Counted from the first letter of the stretch, positions 34,905-44,913 are shown. The stretch is DNA of 64,000 nt from Saprospiraceae bacterium (GCA_016714785.1 JADKCC010000002.1:682001-746000); one strand, 5' to 3'. Numbers and translations are program-made. Notes: generated by a model from the sequence alone, not told the origin.

Positions 34905-35674
34905 TCAAAAAAATTTATTTGGATCATTTCTCCTTTTATCAAATTAAGCATCGAGCTTGCTTTGTCCATATTCATTGCTATTTCTAGATATCCCGCAGAA
35001 TTGAAAAAAGCTAAGGGGTCGCCTATTGATACATCACCATAATCTTTGCATAGAAATGTGATTGGATCATGAGGTTTGTAAAACAACTCAAAATGTCTTT
35101 TATTCCTGACTTTGTCAAAAATATCTTTTGTAAGATTAACGACTACGTTTTCGAAATGATCTATATGTATTACAGTCGCTCTAATTTGGTTGGATGTGAC
35201 AACTGGCTGAATAACTAGTTTTTTATTAAAACTTGGGACGATGATGCCTATCTCTTCCAAAGGTAACCCATGCCCAATGTAAGCAGCTGCATGCGAAAAA
35301 ATACTATTTACTCTTGCAGGCTCATCTCCCGGTGGGGAAATGACAAAAATTTTTGATTCGTCAAGGTCATCAAACATCAGGCTAAAAACACCATTATTAG
35401 GACCAATAAAGAAGTGATCATCTCTTTCAAAACAAATATATTCACTCTTTGGTCTGTAATTGCAATTTACTCCAACAATGTGGATGGATCCTTTAGGGAA
35501 AGAAACTACAGCATTGAGTAAATAAAATGAAGCTTGTACGATATCATACCTATCTATTTCATGACTAATATCGATGATTGCAAAATCACTTTTATTGGTC
35601 AAAATAGAAGCTTTTAGTTCAGCTACATAATAATCTTTAGAACCATAATCTGTGGTCAAAGAAACAATTTGCAT
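34901..35674 (-). CDS. SAM hydrolase / SAM-dependent halogenase-like protein (DUF62 family)
   Basis: 257 residues. The N-terminal domain starts VSLTTDYGSKDYYVAELKASIL and has the active-site DISHEI; FPKGSIHIVGVN and FIGPNNGVFSLM follow. The C-terminal beta-barrel has VIHIDHFENVVVNLT. In this family the Asp in DISHEID region and the Asn-rich loop bind S-adenosylmethionine; most bacterial members hydrolyse SAM to adenosine and methionine, a few are fluorinases or chlorinases. The gene overlaps the ABM gene by 4 bp, which is translational coupling. Confidence 0.9.
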   Translation of the reverse strand: MQIVSLTTDYGSKDYYVAELKASILTNKSDFAIIDISHEIDRYDIVQASFYLLNAVVSFPKGSIHIVGVNCNYRPKSEYICFERDDHFFIGPNNGVFSLMFDDLDESKIFVISPPGDEPARVNSIFSHAAAYIGHGLPLEEIGIIVPSFNKKLVIQPVVTSNQIRATVIHIDHFENVVVNLTKDIFDKVRNKRHFELFYKPHDPITFLCKDYGDVSIGDPLAFFNSAGYLEIAMNMDKASSMLNLIKGEMIQINFFE

Positions 35675-35867
35675 TAAAAATCGTTATTTTTCAAAAAAAT
35701 AATGTCCGTTCTAGATTGGATATAAAAAATAAATCCAATATTTGTGTGCAAAGAAAACATTAATTCATAATATATTAAAATATTTTACCATATATAATAT
35801 ATTAAAATGACGGTTTTCATCTTTTATTAAAATTATCATTAGAATAACTTAAAATTTTGTAATCATA

Positions 35868-36908
35868 TTGAGTGAAGTAATATTAACCATTGATGGCATA
35901 GACCCATTAGAGCTCTATGGAGAAAACAATGCCAAACTAAATCTGATCAAAAAAGCATACCCTGCTGTACAAATCACGTCAAGAGGTAATCAGGTCAAGC
36001 TAAAAGGAGAAAAAAAAGGTATGGAAGCTGTAAAATCCAAACTTGAGATCATGATAAAATTGATACAAGATAAACATGATTTTTCTTCACAGGTTGTAGA
36101 AGACCTTTTACTAAGTGACCATTCCGCAGACAATAAAATAAGCCAACATTCAGCTGGAGGCGTTATTGTGTATGGTAAAAATGGCTCACCTATTAAGGCT
36201 AAAACTAAAAACCAAAAACTGCTAGTAGAGTGTTCGGAGGCTAATGACATTGTATTTGCAATAGGTCCTGCTGGTACTGGAAAAACATATACTGCAGTAG
36301 CTTTGGCTATTAGAGCATTAAAGACCAAGCTTGTTAAAAAAATAATCTTAACAAGACCTGCCGTAGAGGCTGGAGAACATTTAGGTTTTCTACCAGGCGA
36401 TATGAAAGAAAAAGTGGACCCATATTTAAGACCTTTGTATGATGCATTGGACGATATGCTGCCAGCAGAAAAATTGAATTTTTTTATTACTAACAGAGTC
36501 ATAGAAGTTGCGCCTTTAGCTTTCATGCGTGGACGTACTTTAGATCATGCATTTATAATCCTTGACGAAGCCCAAAACTGTACCACGACACAGCTTAAAA
36601 TGTTTTTGACTAGAATCGGGCCAAGTGCAAAGGCTATTATCACAGGAGACTTGTCGCAGATAGACTTGCCCGGATATCAGAAGTCTGGCTTACGCAAAGC
36701 ATTAGATATATTGAGACCCGTGGATGGTATAGGTCAGTTATTCTTGAGTGCCGAAGATGTAGTGAGGCACAGGCTTGTCAAAGAAATAATTAAATCTTAT
36801 GATATGGCTGACGAGGCTGACGAAGCTGAAAAATTAAGAATAAGAGAAGCTAAAGAAGCAGCAAGAGAAGCACCAAAAGATGATAATATTCCTTCAGAAC
36901 CAAAATAA
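35868..36908 (+). CDS. PhoH family ATPase
   Basis: 346 residues from a TTG start. The N-terminal roughly 110 residues include a KH-like nucleic-acid-binding fold. The ATPase domain has the Walker A GPAGTGKT, ILTRPAVEAGEHLGFLPGDM, the Walker B FIILDEAQNCT, and the sensor TGDLSQIDLP. The C-terminal tail is rich in Glu and Ala. PhoH proteins are probably RNA helicases or RNA-handling ATPases, and often lie near ybeY, which is not here. It is followed by an OsmC gene 8 bp later, so likely one operon with OsmC and aroA. Confidence 0.92.
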   Translation: MSEVILTIDGIDPLELYGENNAKLNLIKKAYPAVQITSRGNQVKLKGEKKGMEAVKSKLEIMIKLIQDKHDFSSQVVEDLLLSDHSADNKISQHSAGGVIVYGKNGSPIKAKTKNQKLLVECSEANDIVFAIGPAGTGKTYTAVALAIRALKTKLVKKIILTRPAVEAGEHLGFLPGDMKEKVDPYLRPLYDALDDMLPAEKLNFFITNRVIEVAPLAFMRGRTLDHAFIILDEAQNCTTTQLKMFLTRIGPSAKAIITGDLSQIDLPGYQKSGLRKALDILRPVDGIGQLFLSAEDVVRHRLVKEIIKSYDMADEADEAEKLRIREAKEAAREAPKDDNIPSEPK

Positions 36909-36916
36909 ACAACATT

Positions 36917-37321
36917 ATGACATCCACCATCACTTACTTAGGTGATTTGCGTACAGAATGTACACATATCCGTTCAGGACAAGTATTCATTACAGATGCT
37001 CCTATAGATAATAATGGGAAAGGAGATGCTTTCTCACCTACAGATCTAGCAGCCACTTCACTTGGTGCATGTATGGTAACTATCATGGGTATTGCGGCAA
37101 AAAATCATGACATTAATATCGATGGTACAAAATTAGAGATCACTAAACTGATGGCCTCTGACCCAAGAAGAATTTCAGGTGTCGATGTCAAATTGATCAT
37201 GCCGCCTATAAGTTATAGTAACAAAGAGCGAAAAATATTAGAAGCAGCAGGTAGGACTTGCCCTGTAGCTTTGAGTCTCCATCCTGATTTGGTACAAAAT
37301 ATTGTATTTGTTTGGGAATAA
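36917..37321 (+). CDS. OsmC family protein
   Basis: 134 residues. Family features: DAPIDNNGKGDAFSPTDLAATSLGACMVTIM, with the first redox Cys in GACM, and the second in the C-terminal GRTCPVALSLHPD. Osmotically induced OsmC/Ohr proteins reduce organic hydroperoxides using two Cys; both are present here. It lies 8 bp after phoH and 9 bp before aroA, within the same likely transcript. Confidence 0.9.
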   Translation: MTSTITYLGDLRTECTHIRSGQVFITDAPIDNNGKGDAFSPTDLAATSLGACMVTIMGIAAKNHDINIDGTKLEITKLMASDPRRISGVDVKLIMPPISYSNKERKILEAAGRTCPVALSLHPDLVQNIVFVWE

Positions 37322-37330
37322 AAATATAAT

Positions 37331-38590
37331 ATGAAAAATGTTAAGGTTGTCGCAACTTCAAAAAATATTAAAGGAGAAATATCGCTTTCAGGTTCTAAAA
37401 GTATTTCTAATCGAGTACTACTGATACAAGCTTTATGTGATGATAAATGTAATATTACGAATTTATCTGATAGTGACGATACTGTCACAATGCAAAAGCT
37501 GATAGATAGCAAAGATGAAATCTTAGATGCACATCATGCTGGGACTACATTCAGATTTATGACAGCGTATCTTTCGACCAAACCTGGTACCCAAATACTC
37601 ACGGGTTCAGATAGAATGAAAGAGCGACCTATAAAGGTATTGGTGGAGGCTCTCAATGAATTAGGAGCCAATATCGAATACCTTGAAAAAGATGGATATC
37701 CACCTTTGAAAATACATAGTCCAAGATCTGAATACAAGGATAAAATTACATTACCTGCCAACATTAGCTCTCAATATATTAGTGCAATGTTGATGATCGC
37801 ACCTACACTGAGCAATGGGTTGACTATTAATTTAGAAGGAGATATAGTATCAAAACCATATATAGAAATGACATTGGCAATTATGAATGACTTTGGCATA
37901 AAATCAGATTGGAATGAAAATACTATTTGCATCAAACATCAAGTTTATAAAGCGAAAGATTACCATGTAGAAGCAGATTGGTCGGCTGCTTCTTATTATT
38001 ACATCATTGCAGGACTCAGTGAAAGTTGTGAAATAATATTAAAAGGGCTTCATCAACAAAGTACCCAAGGAGATGCAGCCATTGTAGCAATATGTGAAAA
38101 ATTTGGTATTAAAACACTTTTTGGTCCACATCAATTGATGATAGTAAAACCTAAATTAGAAATAGAAACACCTGTTTTTGAATATGATTTTCTTAAAGTA
38201 CCAGATATAGCACAAAGTATTTCTGTATTGTGTGCAGGCTTAGGTACATCAGGATTATTCTCAGGATTACAAACTCTTCGTATAAAAGAAACAGATAGAA
38301 TTGCCGCATTGCAACAAGAATTGGCAAAAATAGGTGTTTACATAAACAAAATGCCTGAGAAATTTAGCAAAAAAACTGGCGTCGAATATTATATGCAAGA
38401 GGGTAAAGCGCTGCAACAAGATTTGGAACCTTCATTTAAAACCTATAATGATCATAGGATGGCAATGGCTTTAGCACCATTAGCTTTAAGGTTCCCTGTG
38501 ATAATAAATGATGCACTTGTAGTAACAAAATCTTATCCTAAATACTGGGTTGATCTACAAAAATTGGGCTTTGAAGTGACTAGACAATAA
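37331..38590 (+). CDS. aroA: 3-phosphoshikimate 1-carboxyvinyltransferase (EPSP synthase)
   Basis: 419 residues. Motifs: SGSKSISNRVLLIQAL (substrate binding), AGTTFRFMTAYLS, SQYISAMLMIAP, VEADWSAASYYY, LRIKETDRIAALQQEL and YNDHRMAMALAPLAL. All core residues of the family are visible. It transfers enolpyruvyl from PEP to shikimate-3-phosphate, step six of the shikimate pathway. Third in a likely operon after phoH and osmC. Confidence 0.97.
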   Translation: MKNVKVVATSKNIKGEISLSGSKSISNRVLLIQALCDDKCNITNLSDSDDTVTMQKLIDSKDEILDAHHAGTTFRFMTAYLSTKPGTQILTGSDRMKERPIKVLVEALNELGANIEYLEKDGYPPLKIHSPRSEYKDKITLPANISSQYISAMLMIAPTLSNGLTINLEGDIVSKPYIEMTLAIMNDFGIKSDWNENTICIKHQVYKAKDYHVEADWSAASYYYIIAGLSESCEIILKGLHQQSTQGDAAIVAICEKFGIKTLFGPHQLMIVKPKLEIETPVFEYDFLKVPDIAQSISVLCAGLGTSGLFSGLQTLRIKETDRIAALQQELAKIGVYINKMPEKFSKKTGVEYYMQEGKALQQDLEPSFKTYNDHRMAMALAPLALRFPVIINDALVVTKSYPKYWVDLQKLGFEVTRQ

Positions 38591-38651
38591 TTCTGTAGTC
38601 ACAAAGTTGTTTTTTTAATGGTCTTTTTCTTAGAATTTCAGTCCATGTTTG

Positions 38652-38659
38652 TATATTTG
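38652..38659 (+). promoter_or_regulatory. TAnnTTTG promoter element
   Basis: TATATTTG lies 20 bp before the start of the WecA/TagO-type gene. Confidence 0.5.
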
Positions 38660-38678
38660 ACCTATCAAAGAATTTGTG

Positions 38679-39734
38679 ATGTACGATATTATCCTTGCTT
38701 TCATAACTTCATTTGCATTGACCTACCTAGCGATACCGTCAATCATCCATATCGCCATCAAAAAAAATCTGATGGACGAGCCAGGAGAACGGAGATCTCA
38801 TAAAGTCAGTACACCATCATTGGGAGGAATTGGAATATTTGCAGGTACGCTATTCTCTATTATTATGTGGACTCCATTTGAGTATTTTGGTGACCTACAG
38901 TACATACTTTGCGCATTTATCATTATTTTTTTGATTGGAGCAAAAGATGACATGGACCCTATGTCTCCTTCCAAGAAATTTATGGGAGAGCTTTTTGCAG
39001 CAGGCATTTTAGTATTCAGAGCAAATGTAAGACTTACAAGTTTATATGGTTTTTTTGGTATTTATGAGATTCCCGAGTTTGCAAGTATAGTTTTGTCTAT
39101 TTTTACCATCATTGTCATCATCAATGCGTTCAACCTTATAGATGGGATCAATGGGCTTTCTGGATCTTTAGGGTTATTAATAACTTTTGTATTGGGAACA
39201 TGGTTCTATTTGGTTGGCAGCTTGGAAATTTCCATAGTTGCTTTTGCATTGTGTGGTGCTTTGGTTGCATTTTTAAAGTACAACATTACACCAGCCCAAA
39301 TATTTATGGGAGACACTGGGGCATTATTATTAGGATTAGTTTGTTCTATCTTAGCTATAAAATTTATAGAATTACACAATGAACTAGCTGGATCACCTTA
39401 TACATTCAAATCTGCTCCTTCAGTAGCCATTGCTATCTTAATTTTGCCACTTTTCGACACGCTAAGGGTTTTTGTATTGCGATTGATAGAAGGGAAGTCA
39501 CCCTTTAATCCCGATAGAAAACATATTCACCATATCCTAATTGATCTTGGATTGACACACATGCAAGCTACAGGTGTTTTATTCCTAACCAACATTCTTT
39601 TCATTTTATTAGCTATCATGCTTCAGGATGTCGGCAATCTTGCGCTGTTACTTATTATTTTGACATTAGCTATGGGTATGTCTATATTTGCTTCTCGGAT
39701 GGTGGAAAGAAAAAAATTAAAACACACAGTATGA
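38679..39734 (+). CDS. Undecaprenyl-phosphate sugar-1-phosphate transferase (WecA/TagO/MraY family)
   Basis: 351 residues from ATG 38679; a GTG directly in front is a possible alternative. It is a polytopic inner-membrane protein with about 10-11 hydrophobic helices. Active-site loops: MDEPGERRSHKVSTPSLGG, GAKDDMDPMSPSKKF, the Asp-rich NAFNLIDGINGLSG, KYNITPAQIFMGDTGALLLG and RKHIHHILIDLG. The HIHH motif is typical of WecA/TagO. It starts synthesis of a surface polysaccharide by transferring HexNAc-1-P to undecaprenyl phosphate. Its stop overlaps the crcB start by ATGA. Confidence 0.9.
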   Translation: MYDIILAFITSFALTYLAIPSIIHIAIKKNLMDEPGERRSHKVSTPSLGGIGIFAGTLFSIIMWTPFEYFGDLQYILCAFIIIFLIGAKDDMDPMSPSKKFMGELFAAGILVFRANVRLTSLYGFFGIYEIPEFASIVLSIFTIIVIINAFNLIDGINGLSGSLGLLITFVLGTWFYLVGSLEISIVAFALCGALVAFLKYNITPAQIFMGDTGALLLGLVCSILAIKFIELHNELAGSPYTFKSAPSVAIAILILPLFDTLRVFVLRLIEGKSPFNPDRKHIHHILIDLGLTHMQATGVLFLTNILFILLAIMLQDVGNLALLLIILTLAMGMSIFASRMVERKKLKHTV

Positions 39735-40101
39735 TAGCGTGGTTATTGGTTTTTTTGGGTGGTGGTATAGGGAGTACCTTAAGATTCTTCATGAGTAAGC
39801 ACTTAGCTTTGAGCAAAAATAGTTTATTTTTTTACCAGTTAGTACATTTATCACCAACATTATAGCTTGTTTTATTTTAGGTGTTTTGGTGCAAAAGCAG
39901 CTTTCTTCCCAATTATCAGACAATTACCGCTTATTGTTGGCGATAGGATTTTGTGGAGGATTAAGCACTTTTTCAACATTGGCTTATGAATTGTATCAAT
40001 TTATACAAAGAGATCAACTGATGTATGGAATCTTGTATGCATTACTAAGCCTATTATTAGGTACCTTTGGTTTAGTACTTGGTGTTAAGACGCAATTGTA
40101 G
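39731..40101 (+). pseudogene. crcB: CrcB/Fluc-type fluoride channel gene, frameshifted
   Basis: Translated from the ATG at 39731: MIAWLLVFLGGGIGSTLRFF...LSKNSLFF, then the frame is lost at a T7 run (39827-39833). In the next frame VSTFITNIIACFILGVLV, then GFCGGLSTFSTLAYEL and LLSLLLGTFGLVLGVKTQL complete a normal Fluc protein of about 123 residues with four membrane helices. The hallmark GFCGGLSTFSTLAYE is present. One extra T (T8) restores the frame. The protein exports fluoride as a dual-topology dimer. It is either inactivated in this strain or broken by a homopolymer undercall. The overlap with the upstream gene (ATGA) shows they are one operon. Confidence 0.85.
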
Positions 40102-40132
40102 AAATAAGTTTTTTTAAGTGTTTACACTCTGT

Positions 40133-43100
40133 CTATTCTACGGTAACTACTCCCATTATTTGATTGGTAAATGTAGCTCCAGGAGCTAATCTTATGTCAT
40201 TTCCAAATATATTTCTTACGGTAAAAGCGGCATTATTGGTAACTTGACCAAAATTGTATAAACCAGTACTAGCGGCATTATTTACATGTCTATCAATGGT
40301 GATACTACCATTATTAATTAATATTCCACCCAAGTTATTAGATAAAGATATCTCCCCTGAATTTTGAATTAGGATTGCTCCAGTAGATTGGTTTGTAATG
40401 GTACCTGTGTTGCTTATACCAAACATGCTAGGTATGATAATATTATTGACTGATATGTTTCCGTTGTTTATTATACTTCCTTGATTGACAATATTAAGAC
40501 CATAATTGATTAATAAATTACCTGAAGATGCTACTATTAGAGATTTTCCAGATTGCACAGTTATAGATCTTGCTTCACCAGTTTGTCCATTTGGAATTGT
40601 TATTTGAATACCATCTGCGCCACCTAGGATCACATTTTGGCATCTTAAAGGCACCATTCCTAAGCTCCAATTTGTGGGCACATTCCAATCTCCTGTTCCA
40701 GATATCCATATATTGGTCAGTGGTGATGCAATATCATCTATTATAGTATTACAGTCATTGTCTTTTAGGTCACACATTTCAGGATTTCCAGGGAAAATTG
40801 TGTTGTCATCATCATTGCAATCACCAAGTGCTTTACAATAGCCATCACTGTCTTCATCTCCTCCGTTGCCATTAGCACAGTACGTTTCAAATGGAATGCC
40901 ACCTGCCAAACTAGGGTTGCCAGAAAAATTATAAGCTTTATTACAATATTCTGAATAACCAGCTGGATAGCATCCATTTAGATTATTATTATTAACATAA
41001 AGCAAACTCAGATTAATATCAGGCAAAGTTGCAGGTAAAAAACCAGAAAGGGAATTTCCATCTAAATATAGATTTTTAAGTGTAGTAATACTGCCCAAAT
41101 ATGATGGGATATTACCCGTAAGGTTATTATTGCCAAAATCTATTGTATTCAAAAAGGCAAAACTTCCTAAAAAGGTTGGAAACGCTCCTGATATGTTATT
41201 GTTATAAAGTCTTAAATCCATAAGATATACCAAATTAGCCATAGATATAGGAAGCGAAGTAGTTACCACATTATTGGATGAAAGGTTTATGGCACTGACT
41301 CTATTGAGTTCGTTGCATTGAACGCCATACCACGAGCATACGTTACAATTAGTACCTGCTGCACCAGCTTGCCAACCAGTCTTTGTTGTCCATGCCGCTC
41401 CTCCTGTCGCATTGTAAAAAGCAACCATTGCTGTAAAATCAGGATGGCAAGGTACCGAAACATCATGTGCACAAATATTGAAAGTTCCTTCTTCATTGCT
41501 TTGTGTATCTACCAATCTTACAAAAATGACTTCTCCAGGAGTACGTCCTGTTAAGTTGAGTAAAGCATGATTGCCTGGTCCATTATTATCATCGCATGCA
41601 ATAGCAGTCAATGATCCACAATTACCAGCATAAGCTTGAATAATCACATCCGTAAGTCCTCCTGAAGGTTGAGAAGTAGCAATTGTAACATTACCTGAAG
41701 ATGGAATCGTAATCTTGAACCAAACATCTTTTATGGTTGCACCTGGGTTTCCACAAGTAAAAGTAGCTGGTCCAGCTGTGGCTGATGCATTTTGATTGGT
41801 AAAAGTATGATTTTCGCAACTATTAGTGACAGGTAGCGCAATAGCATCGGCACATAAGTCATTGATAGGAGGTAAACCACCACAAGCGGCACCAATAACA
41901 CAATCTGAAAAAACAAAATTTTCATACAATAATTGACCCGGGAGCACACCAAAACCCAAATTTAAGTTTATACCTGTTCCTGCAAGTTGATGACATTGGC
42001 TCATAATGGTACCTCCTGATGCAGGAAGGATTGGATTATTGACAATATAGCAATTATCACCTTCTGGCGTATTTCCTGATAAAGTTGCTACTACATTGCC
42101 ACAATCATCAATTTGCACAAAAGTTCCATTCCAAACACAAGCATGCGTATGTCTCAATCCCATAACATGGCCCAACTCATGCGCCACTACATAGGTATTG
42201 AAGGAATAGTCAGGAAAAGGAATCCTTGGTTCACTCAAATTAGTAGCAATACTTTGTGGCCCAGGATAAGCTGGATAACTATTGCAAAAGCCACCAATAC
42301 CATTTGCTAATCCACCTCCTAGCGGCCTTAAGGATAAAAAGTGTACTAGTCTTCCTGTGTAACTATTTTGCACAGTGTTGGTAAATAAATCTCTTATGGC
42401 ACCAAGATTGGTCAATGAAGCGTAAGGGTCGGTGCTTGTATAAATAAAAACTTGACTCAATCTCAATGAAACGTCATGTAAAGCATAAACTGAAGCAACA
42501 TCTTGAAATACCAATCTGACAAATTCATCCGTTTTAGTTATATTTCCTATCGATTGTAATGTATAATAATCAGTATAAATAGCTACTTCTATACAATTGC
42601 CAATACGACTGCCTGTTGTTTGTTTTTTAATAGTTGCCTGAATATTGTCTTCTGCATCGCTTGTATAAGCAAGTTTTTTTATTTGATCCTTACTATAATA
42701 TCCTGCATATTGCCCATCCTCCGTTTTATTGATTTCATAATTTCCTTCTGGAGAAGCAATAAGATATTTGACTAGTTCATTTGTAATACTAAGTGTGACC
42801 CAACTATTCTTTTCACCTTTAATATAACCTCTATAAGTGACAAATAAATCTCTGTCAGGATAAATAGTCTGTCCGTCACTCGTTTTGATATGAAAATTTG
42901 GAGACAATGTTTCCGTTTTTTCAAAAGATATAGTAGCTTTTCTTTTTCCAATTTCTATGGTTTGTTGGAAAGTTTCTGGTTTGGATTCTAATAATTGAAC
43001 CCTAAGATTTTCAGAAATTGTGTAAAAGTTGGCCTTTTCGACATGTTTAGTAAAATTATTTGACCTTGGCGAAGCTTTTTGAAGCAAATTGTATTGAAGG

Positions 43101-43174
43101 TTTTGACCATAAGTAAATGGTAAATCGATCAAACTAAAAAATATAATGGCCGCAATGACTTGTCTAACAATCAT
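40133..43174 (-). CDS. Secreted metzincin (reprolysin-like) protease with leucine-rich and MopE-like domains
   Basis: 1013 residues. Domains in order: signal peptide (1 to about 23, FTYGQ); an N-terminal prodomain-like part; a zinc metalloprotease domain (about 200-440) with HELGHVMGLRHTH near residue 330, the metzincin HExxHxxGxxH; a PPC-like beta domain (about 455-585); plant-type leucine-rich repeats (about 585-770, with NNLTGNIPSYLGSITTLKNL); a MopE-like metal-binding motif (DEDSDGYCKALGDCNDDD, then EMCDLKDNDCN); and a beta-helix-like end with alternating NNG/NQG repeats. No T9SS sorting domain is visible, although the other parts look like T9SS cargo. Probably secreted and proteolytic. 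Long single-gene transcript. Confidence 0.85.
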   Translation of the reverse strand: MIVRQVIAAIIFFSLIDLPFTYGQNLQYNLLQKASPRSNNFTKHVEKANFYTISENLRVQLLESKPETFQQTIEIGKRKATISFEKTETLSPNFHIKTSDGQTIYPDRDLFVTYRGYIKGEKNSWVTLSITNELVKYLIASPEGNYEINKTEDGQYAGYYSKDQIKKLAYTSDAEDNIQATIKKQTTGSRIGNCIEVAIYTDYYTLQSIGNITKTDEFVRLVFQDVASVYALHDVSLRLSQVFIYTSTDPYASLTNLGAIRDLFTNTVQNSYTGRLVHFLSLRPLGGGLANGIGGFCNSYPAYPGPQSIATNLSEPRIPFPDYSFNTYVVAHELGHVMGLRHTHACVWNGTFVQIDDCGNVVATLSGNTPEGDNCYIVNNPILPASGGTIMSQCHQLAGTGINLNLGFGVLPGQLLYENFVFSDCVIGAACGGLPPINDLCADAIALPVTNSCENHTFTNQNASATAGPATFTCGNPGATIKDVWFKITIPSSGNVTIATSQPSGGLTDVIIQAYAGNCGSLTAIACDDNNGPGNHALLNLTGRTPGEVIFVRLVDTQSNEEGTFNICAHDVSVPCHPDFTAMVAFYNATGGAAWTTKTGWQAGAAGTNCNVCSWYGVQCNELNRVSAINLSSNNVVTTSLPISMANLVYLMDLRLYNNNISGAFPTFLGSFAFLNTIDFGNNNLTGNIPSYLGSITTLKNLYLDGNSLSGFLPATLPDINLSLLYVNNNNLNGCYPAGYSEYCNKAYNFSGNPSLAGGIPFETYCANGNGGDEDSDGYCKALGDCNDDDNTIFPGNPEMCDLKDNDCNTIIDDIASPLTNIWISGTGDWNVPTNWSLGMVPLRCQNVILGGADGIQITIPNGQTGEARSITVQSGKSLIVASSGNLLINYGLNIVNQGSIINNGNISVNNIIIPSMFGISNTGTITNQSTGAILIQNSGEISLSNNLGGILINNGSITIDRHVNNAASTGLYNFGQVTNNAAFTVRNIFGNDIRLAPGATFTNQIMGVVTVE

Positions 43175-43316
43175 GATAATTGGTTTTGCTTAAAGTAATA
43201 GTTGGATACTACTTTTGGGATTTGCATAATAACGATTCAATGCTTTAAAACCCTAAGCAAAATATGTCAATTAAATGATGAAAATCACAATTTGTAAAAT
43301 AATTAATATCTTAACA

Positions 43317-43838
43317 CTACCATACTTTTTCAATCTTATTATTGGTTACCCATTTACTCCAGCTTTTATTGTAAGTATGTACTTTTTTTGTAGGCTTTCC
43401 ATTTTTGTCCATAACGCTATATCCTGCATTAACCCATTCAAAAATGCTACCATAGAGATTATAGACATTTTTATATCCAGCCTTTTTTAATTTGGTAGCT
43501 ATTTTTTCACTTCTGTAACCTATTGAACAATAGACTATTATGTTACTCTCTTTAGCAATATCTTTGATATTTTCTAACTTAAAATCATCATACCCAATAA
43601 ATCTTGCTGCTGGAATATGTGCAACTTGATATTCTGTGGCTTCTCTAGCATCCAAAAAAATGAATTTTGAATTCTCTGTATATGCATCTTTAACACTGAT
43701 TACTGGAGCACTGTATTTAAGATAACTATTGACTTTTTTGTCAAATTCTGGATTTGCACAAGAAGCTGTTTTGGTATATTGAGCTGAAAGTTGCAAGCTA
43801 AAAGGAAGGAGTAAACCTACTAATATTCTTTTTATCAT
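43317..43838 (-). CDS. Periplasmic rhodanese-like protein
   Basis: 173 residues from the ATG at 43838. An upstream methionine 20 codons earlier is unlikely because it overlaps mvaD and precedes the signal peptide. Signal peptide KRILVGLLLPFSLQLSAQ. Rhodanese domain: FIFLDAREATEYQVAHIPAA, IIVYCSIGYRSEKIATKLKKAGYKNVYNL. The active-site loop CSIGYRSE has the catalytic Cys. A C-terminal extension (about 40 residues) is basic. Single-domain rhodaneses carry sulfane sulfur; the substrate is not known. Its start is 4 bp after the stop of mvaD, so it is coupled to it. Confidence 0.85.
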   Translation of the reverse strand: MIKRILVGLLLPFSLQLSAQYTKTASCANPEFDKKVNSYLKYSAPVISVKDAYTENSKFIFLDAREATEYQVAHIPAARFIGYDDFKLENIKDIAKESNIIVYCSIGYRSEKIATKLKKAGYKNVYNLYGSIFEWVNAGYSVMDKNGKPTKKVHTYNKSWSKWVTNNKIEKVW

Positions 43839-43842
43839 TATT

Positions 43843-44913
43843 TTACAATATTTTTTTTGGACCAGGACCAACACTATCTTTGATGATTTTGCCTTCATGG
43901 CAGTAAGGCTTCAATTCCGAATGGATAAATGGACTCACTTGAGCTTCAAATTCTGAAGGATAAAGTACGTGTACATTAGGCCCTGCATCCAAAGTAAAAT
44001 AAACTGGTATGTTTGTCTGTTTTCTGAAAGCTTTGATCTTATTTATTACCGAAAGTGAGCCTTCTTCCATTAAAATATAGGAAGGATCTGAACACATCAT
44101 CAATGCATGCAAAGTAAGTGCTTCGTCTTCTGTGATTTTACCAAATGTTGCCAAATCTCCATTTGCCAATGCAACAAGTAATGAAGAAAGTCGATCATTT
44201 GCCTGCGTGTATCTAGCAGAAGCAAATGGATTTCCTTCCATAAGGTGATGCCCTGCTGTAGAAGAAACGCTTTTTTCTTTGGCACTAATGATCAGTATGT
44301 CATTACGAAAGGTGCGAAAAACAGGGTGAACATTTGCAGCAATATCCACTGCATACTCATCAGATGAAGCCAAAACGTTAGGATGTTGGCCCCAAACAGC
44401 CATAGTACCATACACTGATCTAGACGCACTGCCACTACCCAATCTTGCTATCAAAGAAGCTTTTTGAAAAAATGCATCATCTCTTTCTTGGATGGACCCT
44501 AATTGGTATTCAATATCACAAAGACAAAGTGCCAATGCAGACATACCAGAAGCAGATGAAGCTATGCCGCTACTATGAGGGAAAGAGTTGCTGCTATCAA
44601 TTTTGAGTTTGTATTCGCGAAGAAAAGGAAAATATTCATCCGCAATACTTGATAGAAATTTTTCTATTCTTGTTGTAAACGTATCATTCTGTTTGCCTTC
44701 AAAGGTGAAATCTATTTCGATTTGGCTCGAAACATTATTACCATCCAATCCAACAAAAGTCCTAGAAGCTGCTGTGTTCAATGTAAAACTGACGGAAGCA
44801 TTCCTAGGTAATTGCCTCCCATATTTGCCCCAATATTTTACCAATGCGATATTAGAAGGACTTTCCCAGCCTACATGTATTTGATTATTTGACTGTGCGA
44901 TTGAGTTTGACAT
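43843..44913 (-). CDS. mvaD: Diphosphomevalonate decarboxylase
   Basis: 356 residues, GHMP kinase fold. Motifs: NIALVKYWGKYGRQLPRNASVSFTL (substrate loop), SSNSFPHSSGIASSASGMSALAL (phosphate loop), SRSVYGTMAVWGQHP and DAGPNVHVLYP. It decarboxylates mevalonate-5-diphosphate to isopentenyl diphosphate, the last step of the mevalonate pathway. In Bacteroidota this pathway marks lineages such as Saprospiria and Flavobacteriia rather than the MEP-using Bacteroidia. It overlaps the DUF4294 gene by 29 bp and precedes the rhodanese by 4 bp. Confidence 0.95.
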   Translation of the reverse strand: MSNSIAQSNNQIHVGWESPSNIALVKYWGKYGRQLPRNASVSFTLNTAASRTFVGLDGNNVSSQIEIDFTFEGKQNDTFTTRIEKFLSSIADEYFPFLREYKLKIDSSNSFPHSSGIASSASGMSALALCLCDIEYQLGSIQERDDAFFQKASLIARLGSGSASRSVYGTMAVWGQHPNVLASSDEYAVDIAANVHPVFRTFRNDILIISAKEKSVSSTAGHHLMEGNPFASARYTQANDRLSSLLVALANGDLATFGKITEDEALTLHALMMCSDPSYILMEEGSLSVINKIKAFRKQTNIPVYFTLDAGPNVHVLYPSEFEAQVSPFIHSELKPYCHEGKIIKDSVGPGPKKIL

